The notes beneath the pieces were generated by a model that saw only the letters and a list, made by a program, of their open reading frames with translations, ran no database searches and was not told the origin of the DNA. From assembly GCA_021781815.1 (NCBI GenBank), contig JAJXWB010000028.1:1-43406 (forward strand): DNA of 43,406 bases. The letters run 5' to 3'. The translations under genes were made by a program, and so were the position numbers. This document shows, in pieces, positions 1-9,296 of the stretch. This stretch comes from Pseudomonadota bacterium. Lineage in GTDB: Bacteria > Pseudomonadota > Alphaproteobacteria > Rhizobiales > Beijerinckiaceae. How positions within the stretch are numbered: the first letter of the stretch is position 1; the number at the start of each line of letters is the position of its first letter.

Positions 1-268
1 GAATGCGAAGCATTCGTCCGGCCCTCCCGACGCCGCTGCAAAATCGCAAAGCCCCGCCTTCAGCATAACCCGGCAGGAATCCACTTATTTTCCGCGGGGC
101 ACTGTCCAAACACGCGGAGCCAGCTCTCAGCGTCGGGACGATCACAACAATGCCTTACCTAAAGGGGCGTTTCGCTGGGAGGTATTCTTGTCGGGTCCGG
201 GCGCCGGTTTAGACCCATATCCGACCTCGGATCATGCCCTCGCAGGAGAACGCGCCATTCAACGACAC
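1..268. other. Left-edge stretch without a recognisable gene
   Basis: No convincing gene is seen here. Short open frames exist on both strands but none resembles a known family. The stretch lies just beyond the point where the acyl-CoA ligase at 269-1680 loses homology, so it probably marks the far side of a rearrangement or insertion junction. No inverted-repeat end or transposase motif can be demonstrated from this fragment alone. A link to a mobile element is only an inference. Confidence 0.4.
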
Positions 269-1680
<1,412 letters not shown>

Positions 1681-1756
1681 GAGACGACCCTCCCCAGCGG
1701 TCTTCGTCAGTTGGATCGTGCGGCGGGCGGCGGAATGATCGCCGCCCGCGCAAGCG

Positions 1757-2959
1757 TCAGTCGGCCGAAATCGCGTCGCCGACGAGCGTCCAGTTCGTCC
1801 CGTCGAATTTCTGGATGCGCAGGGACTTGAAGGCGTTGTAGTCGTTCGCGGACGTGTTGAGCGTGATGCCCGGCAGCAGCATCGGCACGCGCGCGCCCTT
1901 CAGCGACGTCGCCTGCTTGATCACGTTCTCGCGCGTCAGATCGTCGCCGCAGTTCTTGAGCACCAGCGCCACCGCTTCGACGTTCACATAGCCCGACAGC
2001 GAGAAGTAGTTCGTCTCGGCGTCGCTCGTGTACTTCTTCATGAACTCCTTGAAGGCGGCGACTTCCGGATCGTTCGCCCATGCCGGATCCGTCGGCTGCT
2101 TCAGGAAGGCCGTCGTCACGACGCCCTTTGACGCCTCGAAGCCCGCAGGCTTCAGCACGCCGTCGATCGAACTCGCCGAACTTCCGACGATGTGGAGCGG
2201 CGCCCAGCCGATTTCCGCGACCTTGCGGATCGATTGGGCCGCGAACTTCGGCGTCGACTGCTCGACCAGCGTGTCGGCGCCGGAGGCCTTCAGCTTCAGG
2301 ATCTGCGAGTCCACGGTGGGATCGGCGAGTTCATAAGGAGTTTCCGCGACGATCATCGAAGCCTTGGCGCCCAGAGCAGCCTTGAAGCCGCGCACGTAGT
2401 CCTTGCCGAAATCGTCGTTCTGGTAGAGCACGCCGATCTTGGCGTTCGGGTTGGTCTTGAGCACATATTTCGCTGCGACCGCGCCTTCCATCTCGAAGTT
2501 CGGATAGAAGGGGATAGTCCAGGGAAACGTCTTCGGATCGTTGAAGCGCTTGCCGCCGGCCGAGATGAAGAGCTGCGGCACCTTCTTGTCGTTCATATAC
2601 TTCTGGGTCGCGACGTTTGGCACGGTGCCGACGGTGCCGACTTCGGCGAAGATGCCGTCGTCTTCCACCAGCTTCCGGATCTGCTCGACAGCCTTGGGCG
2701 GGCTGTAGGCGTTGTCGACCAGCAGGAAATTGACCTTGCGCTTGTTGATGCCGCCCTGGTCATTGAGCATCTGGAAATACCCTTGGTAGGCGCGCCCGAA
2801 TGCGCCGAACGCCGAGGCCGGTCCGCTGAGCGGCACGGTCTGGCCGAGCTTGATCTCGGTGTCGCTCGCGCCTGTGTCGTATTTCTTTTGCGCGAGCGCC
2901 GGAGCGCTGAACGCGAGTAGAGCGGCAACCGAAACCGCTTGCAGTGTGAAGATGCGCAT
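1757..2959 (-). CDS. ABC transporter substrate-binding protein, LivK type
   Basis: A 400-residue periplasmic binding protein of the branched-chain amino acid (LivK/HAAT) type. It would capture a small ligand and deliver it to an ABC importer. The N-terminus is a classical signal peptide of about 23 residues ending in APALAQ. The mature part begins with the family phrase SDTEIKLGQTVPLSGPAS and contains IGVLYQNDDFGKDY, typical of the second lobe. The start at 2959 has a strong AGGAGG-type site about 8 bases upstream. No permease or ATPase gene lies in the window, so it would have to use components encoded elsewhere. It sits between two acyl-CoA dehydrogenases and a CoA-ligase remnant, which suggests an organic acid, perhaps an aromatic or alicyclic carboxylate, rather than an amino acid. 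It is clearly paralogous to the protein at 30018-31238. Ligand identity is inference. Confidence 0.9.
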   Translation of the reverse strand: MRIFTLQAVSVAALLAFSAPALAQKKYDTGASDTEIKLGQTVPLSGPASAFGAFGRAYQGYFQMLNDQGGINKRKVNFLLVDNAYSPPKAVEQIRKLVEDDGIFAEVGTVGTVPNVATQKYMNDKKVPQLFISAGGKRFNDPKTFPWTIPFYPNFEMEGAVAAKYVLKTNPNAKIGVLYQNDDFGKDYVRGFKAALGAKASMIVAETPYELADPTVDSQILKLKASGADTLVEQSTPKFAAQSIRKVAEIGWAPLHIVGSSASSIDGVLKPAGFEASKGVVTTAFLKQPTDPAWANDPEVAAFKEFMKKYTSDAETNYFSLSGYVNVEAVALVLKNCGDDLTRENVIKQATSLKGARVPMLLPGITLNTSANDYNAFKSLRIQKFDGTNWTLVGDAISAD

Positions 2960-3005
2960 TGCGTTTCCTCCTTTGCCCCCGCCTTTTGCCGACGGAGGTT
3001 TTTCC

Positions 3006-3027
3006 TTGAGCCGCTCCTGCGGCTCAA
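3006..3027. repeat. Stem-loop at the end of the acyl-CoA dehydrogenase gene
   Basis: A perfect 9-base inverted repeat, TTGAGCCGC and GCGGCTCAA, encloses a 4-base loop. It overlaps the stop codon of the gene at 3024-4166 and lies 47 bases before the downstream binding-protein start. Reading leftward, no T-run follows, so it is not a textbook intrinsic terminator. It could act as an mRNA-processing or stabilising hairpin that separates expression of the dehydrogenases from the usually more abundant binding protein. The role is inferred. Confidence 0.55.
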
Positions 3028-4166
3028 TTCAGATCCCGCGGCGAATAGCCGAGGATGTGACGCGCGATCAGAAGCCGCTGGATTTCTCCAGTGCCCTCGT
3101 AGATGTCGAAGATGCGGCCGTCGCGGAACCACTTCTCCGCCAGAATGTCCTCGGACAAGGCGGCGGGGCCGATCAGTTCGACAACGGTCTGCGTGACGCG
3201 GCGCGCGAGCCTGCCGCCCAGCGCCTTGGCCATTGAAGATTCGATCTTGCCCGGGCCTTCGTTCTGCTCGACCCATTTGGCGCGCAGCACGCTCATGTAG
3301 GTCGCTTCCCAATCGGCCTCGAGGTCCATCAGCCGAGCGGTGGCGGCCGGCTGGCGCAGCGGATCGCCGTCGTATTCGGGAAGGATTCCGTGCGGCGCGA
3401 GCGTCTCCCACGCGAGATCGAGCGCGGCGCGCGAGACGCCGAGCGCGTAGCAGGCGACGACCGGGCGGGACTTGCTGAAGGATTGCAGCGTCTTCTTGAG
3501 ATCGCCGGCGATGTGATGGAATTCGGACAGGCGGCAGTCGACGAAGGACAGGGCGGCTGTATCCTCGTGTCTGATGCCCATCTTGCGGAACTGCGGCGAA
3601 ATCGAGAAGCCCGGCGTGCCGCGCTCGACCAGAAAGGTCGAGAGACCCGGCTTGCGGTCCTGATGCACGGCGTGGGCGAGAACGATCGCGGCATCGCAGG
3701 TGCCGGCGTAGGTGATGAAGATCTTGTCGCCGTTCAGCACCCATTCGCCCGCGGCGGCATCCCACGTCGCGGTCGTGCGCGTGGACGCGGGGTCGGATCC
3801 GCCGCCCGGCTCCGTCATGGCGATGGCGATGATCTGGTCCTTCCAGCGCGCTTCCTGCTCAGGCGTTCCGGCGATGCGCAACACGGTATTGCCGAGGGAA
3901 TACGGGTATTCGCGGAGGGGCACGCCGCCGTACCAGTCCTCGAGATAGAGCAGCGCGTTGATGATCTTGAAGCCGCTGGTCTCGTCGACATGCCGGCGGG
4001 CGAGTTCGCGCACGTCGGGGCGGCCTACGGCCTCCGGATATTCGTGCGGCAGGAACTTGTCTTCCGCATATTCGAAGTCGCGCGCATGCGCTCGGGCGAG
4101 CAGCGCCTGGGCGCGTGCTTCCGCGATCAGTTCCTTGTCTCTTGCGGTGAGGTCGAGGTCGATCAT
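3024..4166 (-). CDS. Acyl-CoA dehydrogenase (catalytic-glutamate partner)
   Basis: A 380-residue FAD-dependent acyl-CoA dehydrogenase that would introduce an alpha,beta double bond into an acyl-CoA. The visible signatures are IAMTEPGGGSDPAST (flavin/substrate region), WVLNGDKIFITYAGTCD, and near the C-terminus DIYEGTGEIQRLLIARH. There E357 occupies the position of the medium-chain enzymes' catalytic glutamate. The start at 4166 is chosen because it forms an ATGA overlap with the upstream dehydrogenase and begins with the usual N-terminal helix. An open frame extends further upstream but runs antiparallel to nothing meaningful and lies inside the neighbour. The pair at 3024-5236 resembles the adjacent acyl-CoA dehydrogenase genes that make heterotetramers in steroid catabolism. 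Electron acceptor (ETF) genes are not in the window. Substrate is unknown. Confidence 0.92.
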   Translation of the reverse strand: MIDLDLTARDKELIAEARAQALLARAHARDFEYAEDKFLPHEYPEAVGRPDVRELARRHVDETSGFKIINALLYLEDWYGGVPLREYPYSLGNTVLRIAGTPEQEARWKDQIIAIAMTEPGGGSDPASTRTTATWDAAAGEWVLNGDKIFITYAGTCDAAIVLAHAVHQDRKPGLSTFLVERGTPGFSISPQFRKMGIRHEDTAALSFVDCRLSEFHHIAGDLKKTLQSFSKSRPVVACYALGVSRAALDLAWETLAPHGILPEYDGDPLRQPAATARLMDLEADWEATYMSVLRAKWVEQNEGPGKIESSMAKALGGRLARRVTQTVVELIGPAALSEDILAEKWFRDGRIFDIYEGTGEIQRLLIARHILGYSPRDLN

Positions 4167-5236
4167 GCGCCCACCATCCCATCGAGTACGGACAAGGCGC
4201 GCGCGTTGCGCAGCCACATTTCCAGCGGCATGTCGCGAACGAAGCCGTGGCCGCCGAACATTTGCACGCCTTCGTCGGCGATAGTCATCACGCGGCTCGC
4301 GCAATAGCGGCGCGCGAGCGCGGCCGAACGCCGGGCGCTGCACCCCTTGTCGATCTCGTCCGCGGCCTTCCAGGTCATCCAGCGCATCGCGTCGATCTCG
4401 ATGTGCATATCCGACAGCTTGAACGCGACGGACTGCTTGCGCGCGATCGGCTCGCCGTGAACGACGCGCTCCTGTGTATAGGGCAGCGTGTACTTGAACA
4501 CGGAGCTTGCGAGACCGGTCATGATCGCGCCGAGCGCGGCGCGGGCCGAGTCCAGAATGCGCGCGACGTCGCAGCCGCGCTCTTCGCCGAGCCGCGCGTT
4601 GTGCGGCAGGACGACATTGCCGAAGCTCACCTCCGCCATTTCCAGTGCGCGCAATCCGAGCGTCGGGATCGCGGGTGCGACGGCGACGCCGGGCGTATCG
4701 CGCGGAATGATGTAGGCCTCGGTACGCCCTTCGCATTGCGCCGTGACGAGGAACACGTCGCAGCGCGCCGCAAAGGGGACGAGCGCCTTCCTGGCCGAGA
4801 TTTCGTAGCCGGATGCGGTGAGGCGCGCCGAAGCCGGCGCTGCGTCGCGGGCGTCGCAATGCGCGACGGTGGCGGCGCGGAATGCATCACCCGCGAACGA
4901 CGACAGCCATTTTTCCTTCTGCCGCTGCGAACCCTGCTCCGCGAGCGCCTTCACGAAGCCGAGCGGGCCTGCGATCGCCGTCGCCGCCGCCGCGTCGCCT
5001 TCGGCCAGCCGCTCCAGCGCCTGAACGTTCGTCAAGGTCGGCTGCTGCGACAGCGCGGCGGGATCGTCAGCGAGATTGGCGACTAGCCCAAACCGCCAGA
5101 CGCTATCGAGCAAGTCTTCGGGAAAGCGTCGGCTTTCGTCGGCTGCACGCGCGGCGGGCGCGAGCGTCTTCGTCGCGAACTCCGCGGCGATGTCGCAGAC
5201 GAGCCTCTGCTCCTCGGTTGGAGCGAAAGAGATCAT
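4163..5236 (-). CDS. Acyl-CoA dehydrogenase-like protein (probable partner subunit)
   Basis: A 357-residue acyl-CoA dehydrogenase homolog, a little short for the family. The N-terminal helical domain (SFAPTEEQRLVCDIAAEFA), a middle beta domain and the C-terminal helical bundle with QMFGGHGFVRDMPLEMWLRNAR are present. The chain ends shortly after the active-site loop, in SVLDGMVGA. The usual YEG catalytic motif reads LDG here, with D352 at the glutamate position, and the following helix is missing. The flavin motif TEPGGGSD is also absent, replaced by a region reading HCDARDAAPAS. This suggests a non-catalytic or modified subunit paired with the gene it overlaps by four bases (ATGA). The start at 5236 is preferred over 5248 because an AGGA site lies just upstream of it. 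The gene heads the leftward group A. Confidence 0.85.
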   Translation of the reverse strand: MISFAPTEEQRLVCDIAAEFATKTLAPAARAADESRRFPEDLLDSVWRFGLVANLADDPAALSQQPTLTNVQALERLAEGDAAAATAIAGPLGFVKALAEQGSQRQKEKWLSSFAGDAFRAATVAHCDARDAAPASARLTASGYEISARKALVPFAARCDVFLVTAQCEGRTEAYIIPRDTPGVAVAPAIPTLGLRALEMAEVSFGNVVLPHNARLGEERGCDVARILDSARAALGAIMTGLASSVFKYTLPYTQERVVHGEPIARKQSVAFKLSDMHIEIDAMRWMTWKAADEIDKGCSARRSAALARRYCASRVMTIADEGVQMFGGHGFVRDMPLEMWLRNARALSVLDGMVGA

Positions 5237-5374
5237 CGGTCCTCCCATTCATGCGCGTCTTCTGTGTGGCTTCGCGAGCCGGACGCGTTGTCAGGAACCA
5301 GATAGTACACCAGTTTAATACATTTCGAGCGGCCTTGGCAACGAAAACCGTCCGGATATCCGGGATTGATTGCG
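5237..5374. promoter_or_regulatory. Promoter region of the leftward acyl-CoA dehydrogenase group
   Basis: This 138-base gap precedes the gene starting leftward at 5236. It is visibly less GC-rich than its surroundings around 5300-5325. It contains a 16-base element at 5302-5317 (ATAGTACACCAGTTTA) that recurs with four transitions upstream of the ligase at 26381. It also contains a perfect 12-base palindrome CCGGATATCCGG at 5352-5363. Both are plausible regulator-binding sites. A leftward -10-like TACTAT lies within the first element, but its -35 is weak. Operator function is inferred. Confidence 0.5.
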
Positions 5375-6328
5375 CTAGGTGCGCGCGCGCATCGCAGCGC
5401 ACGCCTGCGCGTAGTCGTCGGCGAGATGCGCAATGTAATCTCCTGCGCGCGCGACTTGCTTGACCGCGCCGATGCCCTGGCCCGCGCTCCAGATGTCACG
5501 CCATGTCTTCGGATTGGCACCGCCGCCAGAAATGTTCACGCCTGCGCCCTCCGGCCGCACGAGATTGGCGGGATCGAGGCCATTGGCGACGAGCGAGGGC
5601 CGCAGGAAGGCGGCCGTAGCTCCGGTGAAGCAATTGGTGAGCACGATGTCGCTGGAATCGCCGTCCACGATCATCTGCTTGAACGCATCCTGCGTGTTGG
5701 CCTCGGCCGTCGCGAGGAAGGGCGAGCCGATATAGGCAAAGTCCGCGCCGAGCGTTTCGGCGGCTAGAACAGCACGGCCGTTGGCGATGCTGCCGCCCAG
5801 AGCCAGCGGCCCCCGCCACCATTCGCGGATTTCCGCAACGAGCGCGAAGGGGGAGACCGAGCCCGTATGCCCGCCAGCGCCGGCGGCGACCGCGACGATG
5901 CCGTCAACGCCGAGCTCCGCGCATTTGCGCGCCTGCCTGTTGTTGACGACATCGTTGAAGACGAGACCGCCATAGGCGTGCACGGCCTCGATGATGTCGG
6001 CGCGCGCGGCCAGCGCCAGCACGACGATCGGCACGCGATGGCGCAGCACGATGGCGAGGTCGCTTTCGAGACGCTCGTTGGTGCGATGCGCGACGATGTT
6101 GACGGCGTAGGGAACCGGGCTTCCGGCAAGCCCGGTCTCGATCTCGGTGAGGAATTCCTCGAGCTGTTCGGGCGTGCGCGCGTTGAGCGCCGGGATCGCG
6201 CCGATGATCCCCGCCTTGCATTGCGCGATCACCAGCGCCGGCGTCGAGGAAATATACATCGGCGCAGCCATGACGGGCAGGCGCAGGTTAGTCTTCAGCT
6301 TCTTCGCGAGTGCGGGGTCGCCGGTCAT
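5375..6328 (-). CDS. NAD(P)H-dependent flavin oxidoreductase (nitronate monooxygenase family)
   Basis: A 317-residue TIM-barrel FMN protein of the 2-nitropropane dioxygenase/nitronate monooxygenase superfamily. The family hallmarks are NLRLPVMAAPMYISSTPAL at the N-terminus, GVDGIVAVAAGAGGHTG (phosphate/flavin loop), and LALGGSIANGRAVLAAETLGADFAYIGSPF near the C-terminal FMN-binding edge. The start forms an ATGA overlap with the hydratase gene upstream, and this is the last gene of the leftward operon B. Members embedded in acyl-CoA catabolic operons usually do not act on nitroalkanes. IpdC of steroid-ring degradation is one example with a CoA-ester substrate. A reductase or oxidase acting on an enoyl- or keto-acyl-CoA is therefore more likely here than nitronate oxidation. 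That reassignment is inference from context. Confidence 0.85.
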   Translation of the reverse strand: MTGDPALAKKLKTNLRLPVMAAPMYISSTPALVIAQCKAGIIGAIPALNARTPEQLEEFLTEIETGLAGSPVPYAVNIVAHRTNERLESDLAIVLRHRVPIVVLALAARADIIEAVHAYGGLVFNDVVNNRQARKCAELGVDGIVAVAAGAGGHTGSVSPFALVAEIREWWRGPLALGGSIANGRAVLAAETLGADFAYIGSPFLATAEANTQDAFKQMIVDGDSSDIVLTNCFTGATAAFLRPSLVANGLDPANLVRPEGAGVNISGGGANPKTWRDIWSAGQGIGAVKQVARAGDYIAHLADDYAQACAAMRART

Positions 6329-7179
6329 GCTGCGCCCCCGAAAGCGATCTGTCCCTGATCCAGCACTTTGCGGTCGCCGACGAAGCCCGCAAACACGGCC
6401 CGATCGACGTCCCGCCAGATGCGGAAGTCGATTGTGTCGCCTGGATAGACTACGCCCGAAAAACGGCAGGCGAGGCGCGCGACGTCGCCCGGCGAACGCC
6501 CGAGCGCGCGCGCGACCGCGACGCCAGCAACGGCGTAGCTCGCCAGCCCGTGCAGGATCGGCCTGGCGAAGCCCGCCTTTGCGGCGGCCTCCGGCGCGAT
6601 GTGCAGCGGGTTCCAGTCGCCGCTCAGTCGATAGATCAGCGCGGCGCGCGGCGAGATGGCGAAGGACGCTTCCACATCCGGCGCGCGCTCGGGAATGACG
6701 TCGGCGGCTTTGGCTGGCGCAGGGCCGCCGAAGCCGCCGTCACCGCGCAGAAGCAGCGTCTGCTGCAACGTGCAATAGGCGTCGCCGCCGCTCGCGTCGC
6801 GGATCGTGCGTTCGAGCGTCAGCACCGCGCCCTTGACTTCGCCGCGGTCGGTCAGCGACAGGACTCGCGCGCTGCCGATGACATCGGCGCACGGCGGCAG
6901 CGGCCGATGGAAGATCGCCGCCTGCTCGCTGTGAACGAGCCTGGCGAAATCAACGTCGAAGGCCGGATCCTTGATCCACATTCCGGGTGATGCGAGCGTG
7001 ACCGCGAAGGTCGGCAGCACGGAAAGGCCGGCCTCGTAGAGAAACGCGAGATCATCCTTGTCGATGGGATCAGCGCCGAGCCCGACGCCGAGCGCATAGA
7101 GGATCGCGTCGCGCTCGACATAGGAATGCGCGATTTCGGGAAGCACATGCGCGGCGAGGCGGGCGGTGTCGATCGCCAT
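6325..7179 (-). CDS. Hydratase-2 type MaoC enoyl-CoA hydratase
   Basis: A 284-residue double hot-dog protein resembling (R)-specific enoyl-CoA hydratase 2, the hydratase half of peroxisomal multifunctional enzyme type 2. It would add water to a trans-2-enoyl-CoA to give the (R)-3-hydroxyacyl-CoA. The second hot-dog domain carries YRLSGDWNPLHIAPEAA, which contains the Asp-x-Asn-Pro-x-His catalytic signature, followed by GFARPILHGL. The N-terminal half has the expected ALYALGVGLG-like opening (here ILYALGVGLGADP). It starts directly after the SDR stop codon at 7180 and overlaps the next gene by four bases. With the SDR at 7180-8091 it reconstitutes, as two separate genes, the dehydrogenase plus hydratase pair of MFE-2. 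The preferred acyl chain cannot be read from the sequence. Confidence 0.88.
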   Translation of the reverse strand: MAIDTARLAAHVLPEIAHSYVERDAILYALGVGLGADPIDKDDLAFLYEAGLSVLPTFAVTLASPGMWIKDPAFDVDFARLVHSEQAAIFHRPLPPCADVIGSARVLSLTDRGEVKGAVLTLERTIRDASGGDAYCTLQQTLLLRGDGGFGGPAPAKAADVIPERAPDVEASFAISPRAALIYRLSGDWNPLHIAPEAAAKAGFARPILHGLASYAVAGVAVARALGRSPGDVARLACRFSGVVYPGDTIDFRIWRDVDRAVFAGFVGDRKVLDQGQIAFGGAA

Positions 7180-8091
7180 TTACACAGGATCCCAGGTGAA
7201 GACGTCGCCGGAGCGATGCAGCGGATAAAAATCGTTGCGGAACATCGGGAACACGCGTTCCGCGACCGTTTCGGGCGTCCAGCCGTCGGACGTATGCGCG
7301 GTGCGGATCGGGCGCGGCTGCGAGAACAGGTAGATCTCGTTGTTCCGCACGCCGAAAATCTGGCCGGTGACGTCGGCGCCGGCGTCGCTCGTCAGCGCGA
7401 CGACGAAGGGCGCGATCTTCTCGGGCACCAGCCGCTTCAGACCCTCCACCCGCTTGGCCTGTTCCGGCGTATTGGCCGGAATGGAACCGACCATGCGCGT
7501 CCAGGCGAAGGGGGCGACGGCGTTGGAGCGCACGTTGAACCGCTGCATGTCCAGCGCGATCGACTTTGACAACGCGGCGATGCCGAGCTTGGCGGCGGCG
7601 TAGTTCGCCTGACCGAAATTGCCGACGAGACCGGAGGTGGAAGTCATGTGCACATAGGCGCCGGAGGCCTGCTGCTTGAAATGCTGCGCCGCGGCGCGCG
7701 ATACGTTGAACGTGCCCTTGAGGTGCACGGCGATAACGGCGTCGAATTCCTCTTCCGTCATCTTGTGGAAGAGAACGTCGCGCAGGTTGCCGGCATTGTT
7801 CACCACTGCATCGATACGGCCGAACGTCTTGACGGCGGCTTCCACCATCGCCTGCGCGCCATCCCAGTTCGAAACGCTGTCGGCATTGGCGATGGCGCGG
7901 CCGCCGGCCTTCTCGATCTCGGCGACGACCTCCTCGGCCGGCGAGGCGTCCTGTCCGTCGCCCGAGAGCGAGACGCCGAGATCGTTGACGACGACGGCGG
8001 CGCCGGCCTTTGCCATTTCGAGCGCGATGCCTCGCCCCACGCCACGCCCGGCGCCGGTGACGAGAACGACTTTTCCATCCATGGAACCCAT
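7180..8091 (-). CDS. 17beta-HSD4-like short-chain dehydrogenase ((R)-3-hydroxyacyl-CoA dehydrogenase)
   Basis: A 303-residue classical SDR. The cofactor motif TGAGRGVG is at residues 12-19, followed by VVVNDLGVSLSGDGQD, a stretch characteristic of the dehydrogenase part of peroxisomal MFE-2. NNAG lies near residue 98. The catalytic set is S151, Y164 and K168 (QANYAAAKLG). The C-terminal extension beyond the usual 250 residues is typical of this subgroup. It would oxidise the (R)-3-hydroxyacyl-CoA made by the adjacent hydratase to the 3-ketoacyl-CoA with NAD. The start at 8091 is chosen for the GAGG site 6-7 bases upstream. A second ATG at 8082 is possible. It follows the acyl-CoA dehydrogenase gene by eight bases, so the order dehydrogenase, SDR and hydratase fits one beta-oxidation spiral. 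Confidence 0.9.
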   Translation of the reverse strand: MGSMDGKVVLVTGAGRGVGRGIALEMAKAGAAVVVNDLGVSLSGDGQDASPAEEVVAEIEKAGGRAIANADSVSNWDGAQAMVEAAVKTFGRIDAVVNNAGNLRDVLFHKMTEEEFDAVIAVHLKGTFNVSRAAAQHFKQQASGAYVHMTSTSGLVGNFGQANYAAAKLGIAALSKSIALDMQRFNVRSNAVAPFAWTRMVGSIPANTPEQAKRVEGLKRLVPEKIAPFVVALTSDAGADVTGQIFGVRNNEIYLFSQPRPIRTAHTSDGWTPETVAERVFPMFRNDFYPLHRSGDVFTWDPV

Positions 8092-8099
8092 TTCGGACC

Positions 8100-9278
8100 T
8101 CAGTAGCTCTTCGGAAGGTCGAGAACCTTCTCGGCGATGAAGGAGAGGATCAGCTGCTCGGTGATCGGCGCGAGGCGCGGCAGCGCCGCTTCGCGATAGA
8201 GCCGCTCGACGTGATATTCCTTGGCGTAACCGAAACCGCCATGCGTCATGACGGCCTGCCACGCCGCGTCGTGGCCGGCGCGGGCGCCGAGAAATTTGGC
8301 GCTGTTGGCCTCGGCGCCGCAGGGCTGGCCGGTGTCGTAGAGCTCGGCGGCTTTCATGGTCATCAGCCACGCGGCTTCCAGATACATCCACTTTTCGGCA
8401 AGCGGATGCTGGATGCCTTGGTTCATGCCGATCTGCCGATCGAACACGACCCGCTCCTGCGCGTATTTCACCGCGCGGCGCAGCGCATCCTGCCCGATGC
8501 CGATCGCTTCGGCGCCGAGCAGCACGCGCTCGGGGTTGAGGGAGTGCAGGATGTAGCCGAAACCCTTGCCTTCCTCGCCGATGCGGTCTTCATCCGGAAT
8601 GAACAGGTCGTCGATGAAGATGGCATTGGAATCGACAGCCTTGCGGCCCATCTTGGGGATCAGGTGCACGTCGATCTTCGAGCGGTCGAGATCGGTGTAG
8701 AAGATCGTGATGCCGTCGGTCGGCTTGCGGCAGTCCTCGTAACGCGTGGTGCGCGTCAGCAGCATGATCTTGTTGGCGACCTGCGCGGTCGACGTCCAGA
8801 CCTTCTGCCCGCGCACCTTGTAGCCGCCGGGGATCTTCTCCGCGAACGTCTTGATGCGCGTGGTGTTGAGACCGGCATCCGGCTCGGTGAAGCCGAAGGC
8901 GACCTGGTCCTTGCCTTCGCAGAGGCGCGGCACCCAGCGGCGCTTCTGCTCGTCGCTGCCCTTGATGACGATCGGATGCGGGCCGAACAGGTTGATGTGG
9001 ACGGAGGAGGCGGCAGCCATTCCGCCGCCGTGGCTCGCCACCTCGTGCATCATGATCGCGGCTTCGGTCACACCGAGGCCGGCGCCGCCGTATTCCTCGG
9101 GCATGGTGATGCCGAGCCAGCCGCCATCCGCCATGGCCTTGTGAAACTCGAACGGGAACTTGCCGTCGTCGTCGCGCGCCAGCCAGTATTCGTCGTCGAA
9201 TTTCGTCACGACCGCGCGCACGCCGTCGCGGATAGCCTGACGTTCTTCGGCTGTCGGCAGGGGTTTCGAACCACTCAT
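8100..9278 (-). CDS. Acyl-CoA dehydrogenase
   Basis: A 392-residue acyl-CoA dehydrogenase. The N-terminal domain includes GWLGITMPEEYGGAGLG. The middle domain has VAFGFTEPDAGLNTTRIKT and a long insertion around the TRYEDCRKPTDGI segment. The C-terminal domain includes YAQERVVFDRQIG and MTHGGFGYAKEYHVERLYR. The YEG-type glutamate motif is absent at the C-terminus (the segment reads LPRLAPITEQLIL). A glutamate in LNPERVLLGAEA is placed like the alternative catalytic base of isovaleryl- and long-chain acyl-CoA dehydrogenases. It is probably the first oxidation step of the beta-oxidation set in operon B, lying 18 bases after the lyase gene and eight before the SDR. A branched or bulky acyl-CoA is plausible but not shown. 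Confidence 0.9.
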   Translation of the reverse strand: MSGSKPLPTAEERQAIRDGVRAVVTKFDDEYWLARDDDGKFPFEFHKAMADGGWLGITMPEEYGGAGLGVTEAAIMMHEVASHGGGMAAASSVHINLFGPHPIVIKGSDEQKRRWVPRLCEGKDQVAFGFTEPDAGLNTTRIKTFAEKIPGGYKVRGQKVWTSTAQVANKIMLLTRTTRYEDCRKPTDGITIFYTDLDRSKIDVHLIPKMGRKAVDSNAIFIDDLFIPDEDRIGEEGKGFGYILHSLNPERVLLGAEAIGIGQDALRRAVKYAQERVVFDRQIGMNQGIQHPLAEKWMYLEAAWLMTMKAAELYDTGQPCGAEANSAKFLGARAGHDAAWQAVMTHGGFGYAKEYHVERLYREAALPRLAPITEQLILSFIAEKVLDLPKSY

Positions 9279-9296
9279 GAACGGGCGTTCCTCATT

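Noticed and set aside
1-268. Possible insertion-sequence end
   Set aside because: The position beside a truncated gene is suggestive, but no transposase motif, terminal inverted repeat pair or target duplication can be shown in this fragment.
4167-4859. N-terminal extension of the acyl-CoA dehydrogenase at 3024-4166
   Set aside because: The extra residues lie in a wrong frame of the upstream dehydrogenase and are Arg-rich. The ATGA overlap gives a natural start.
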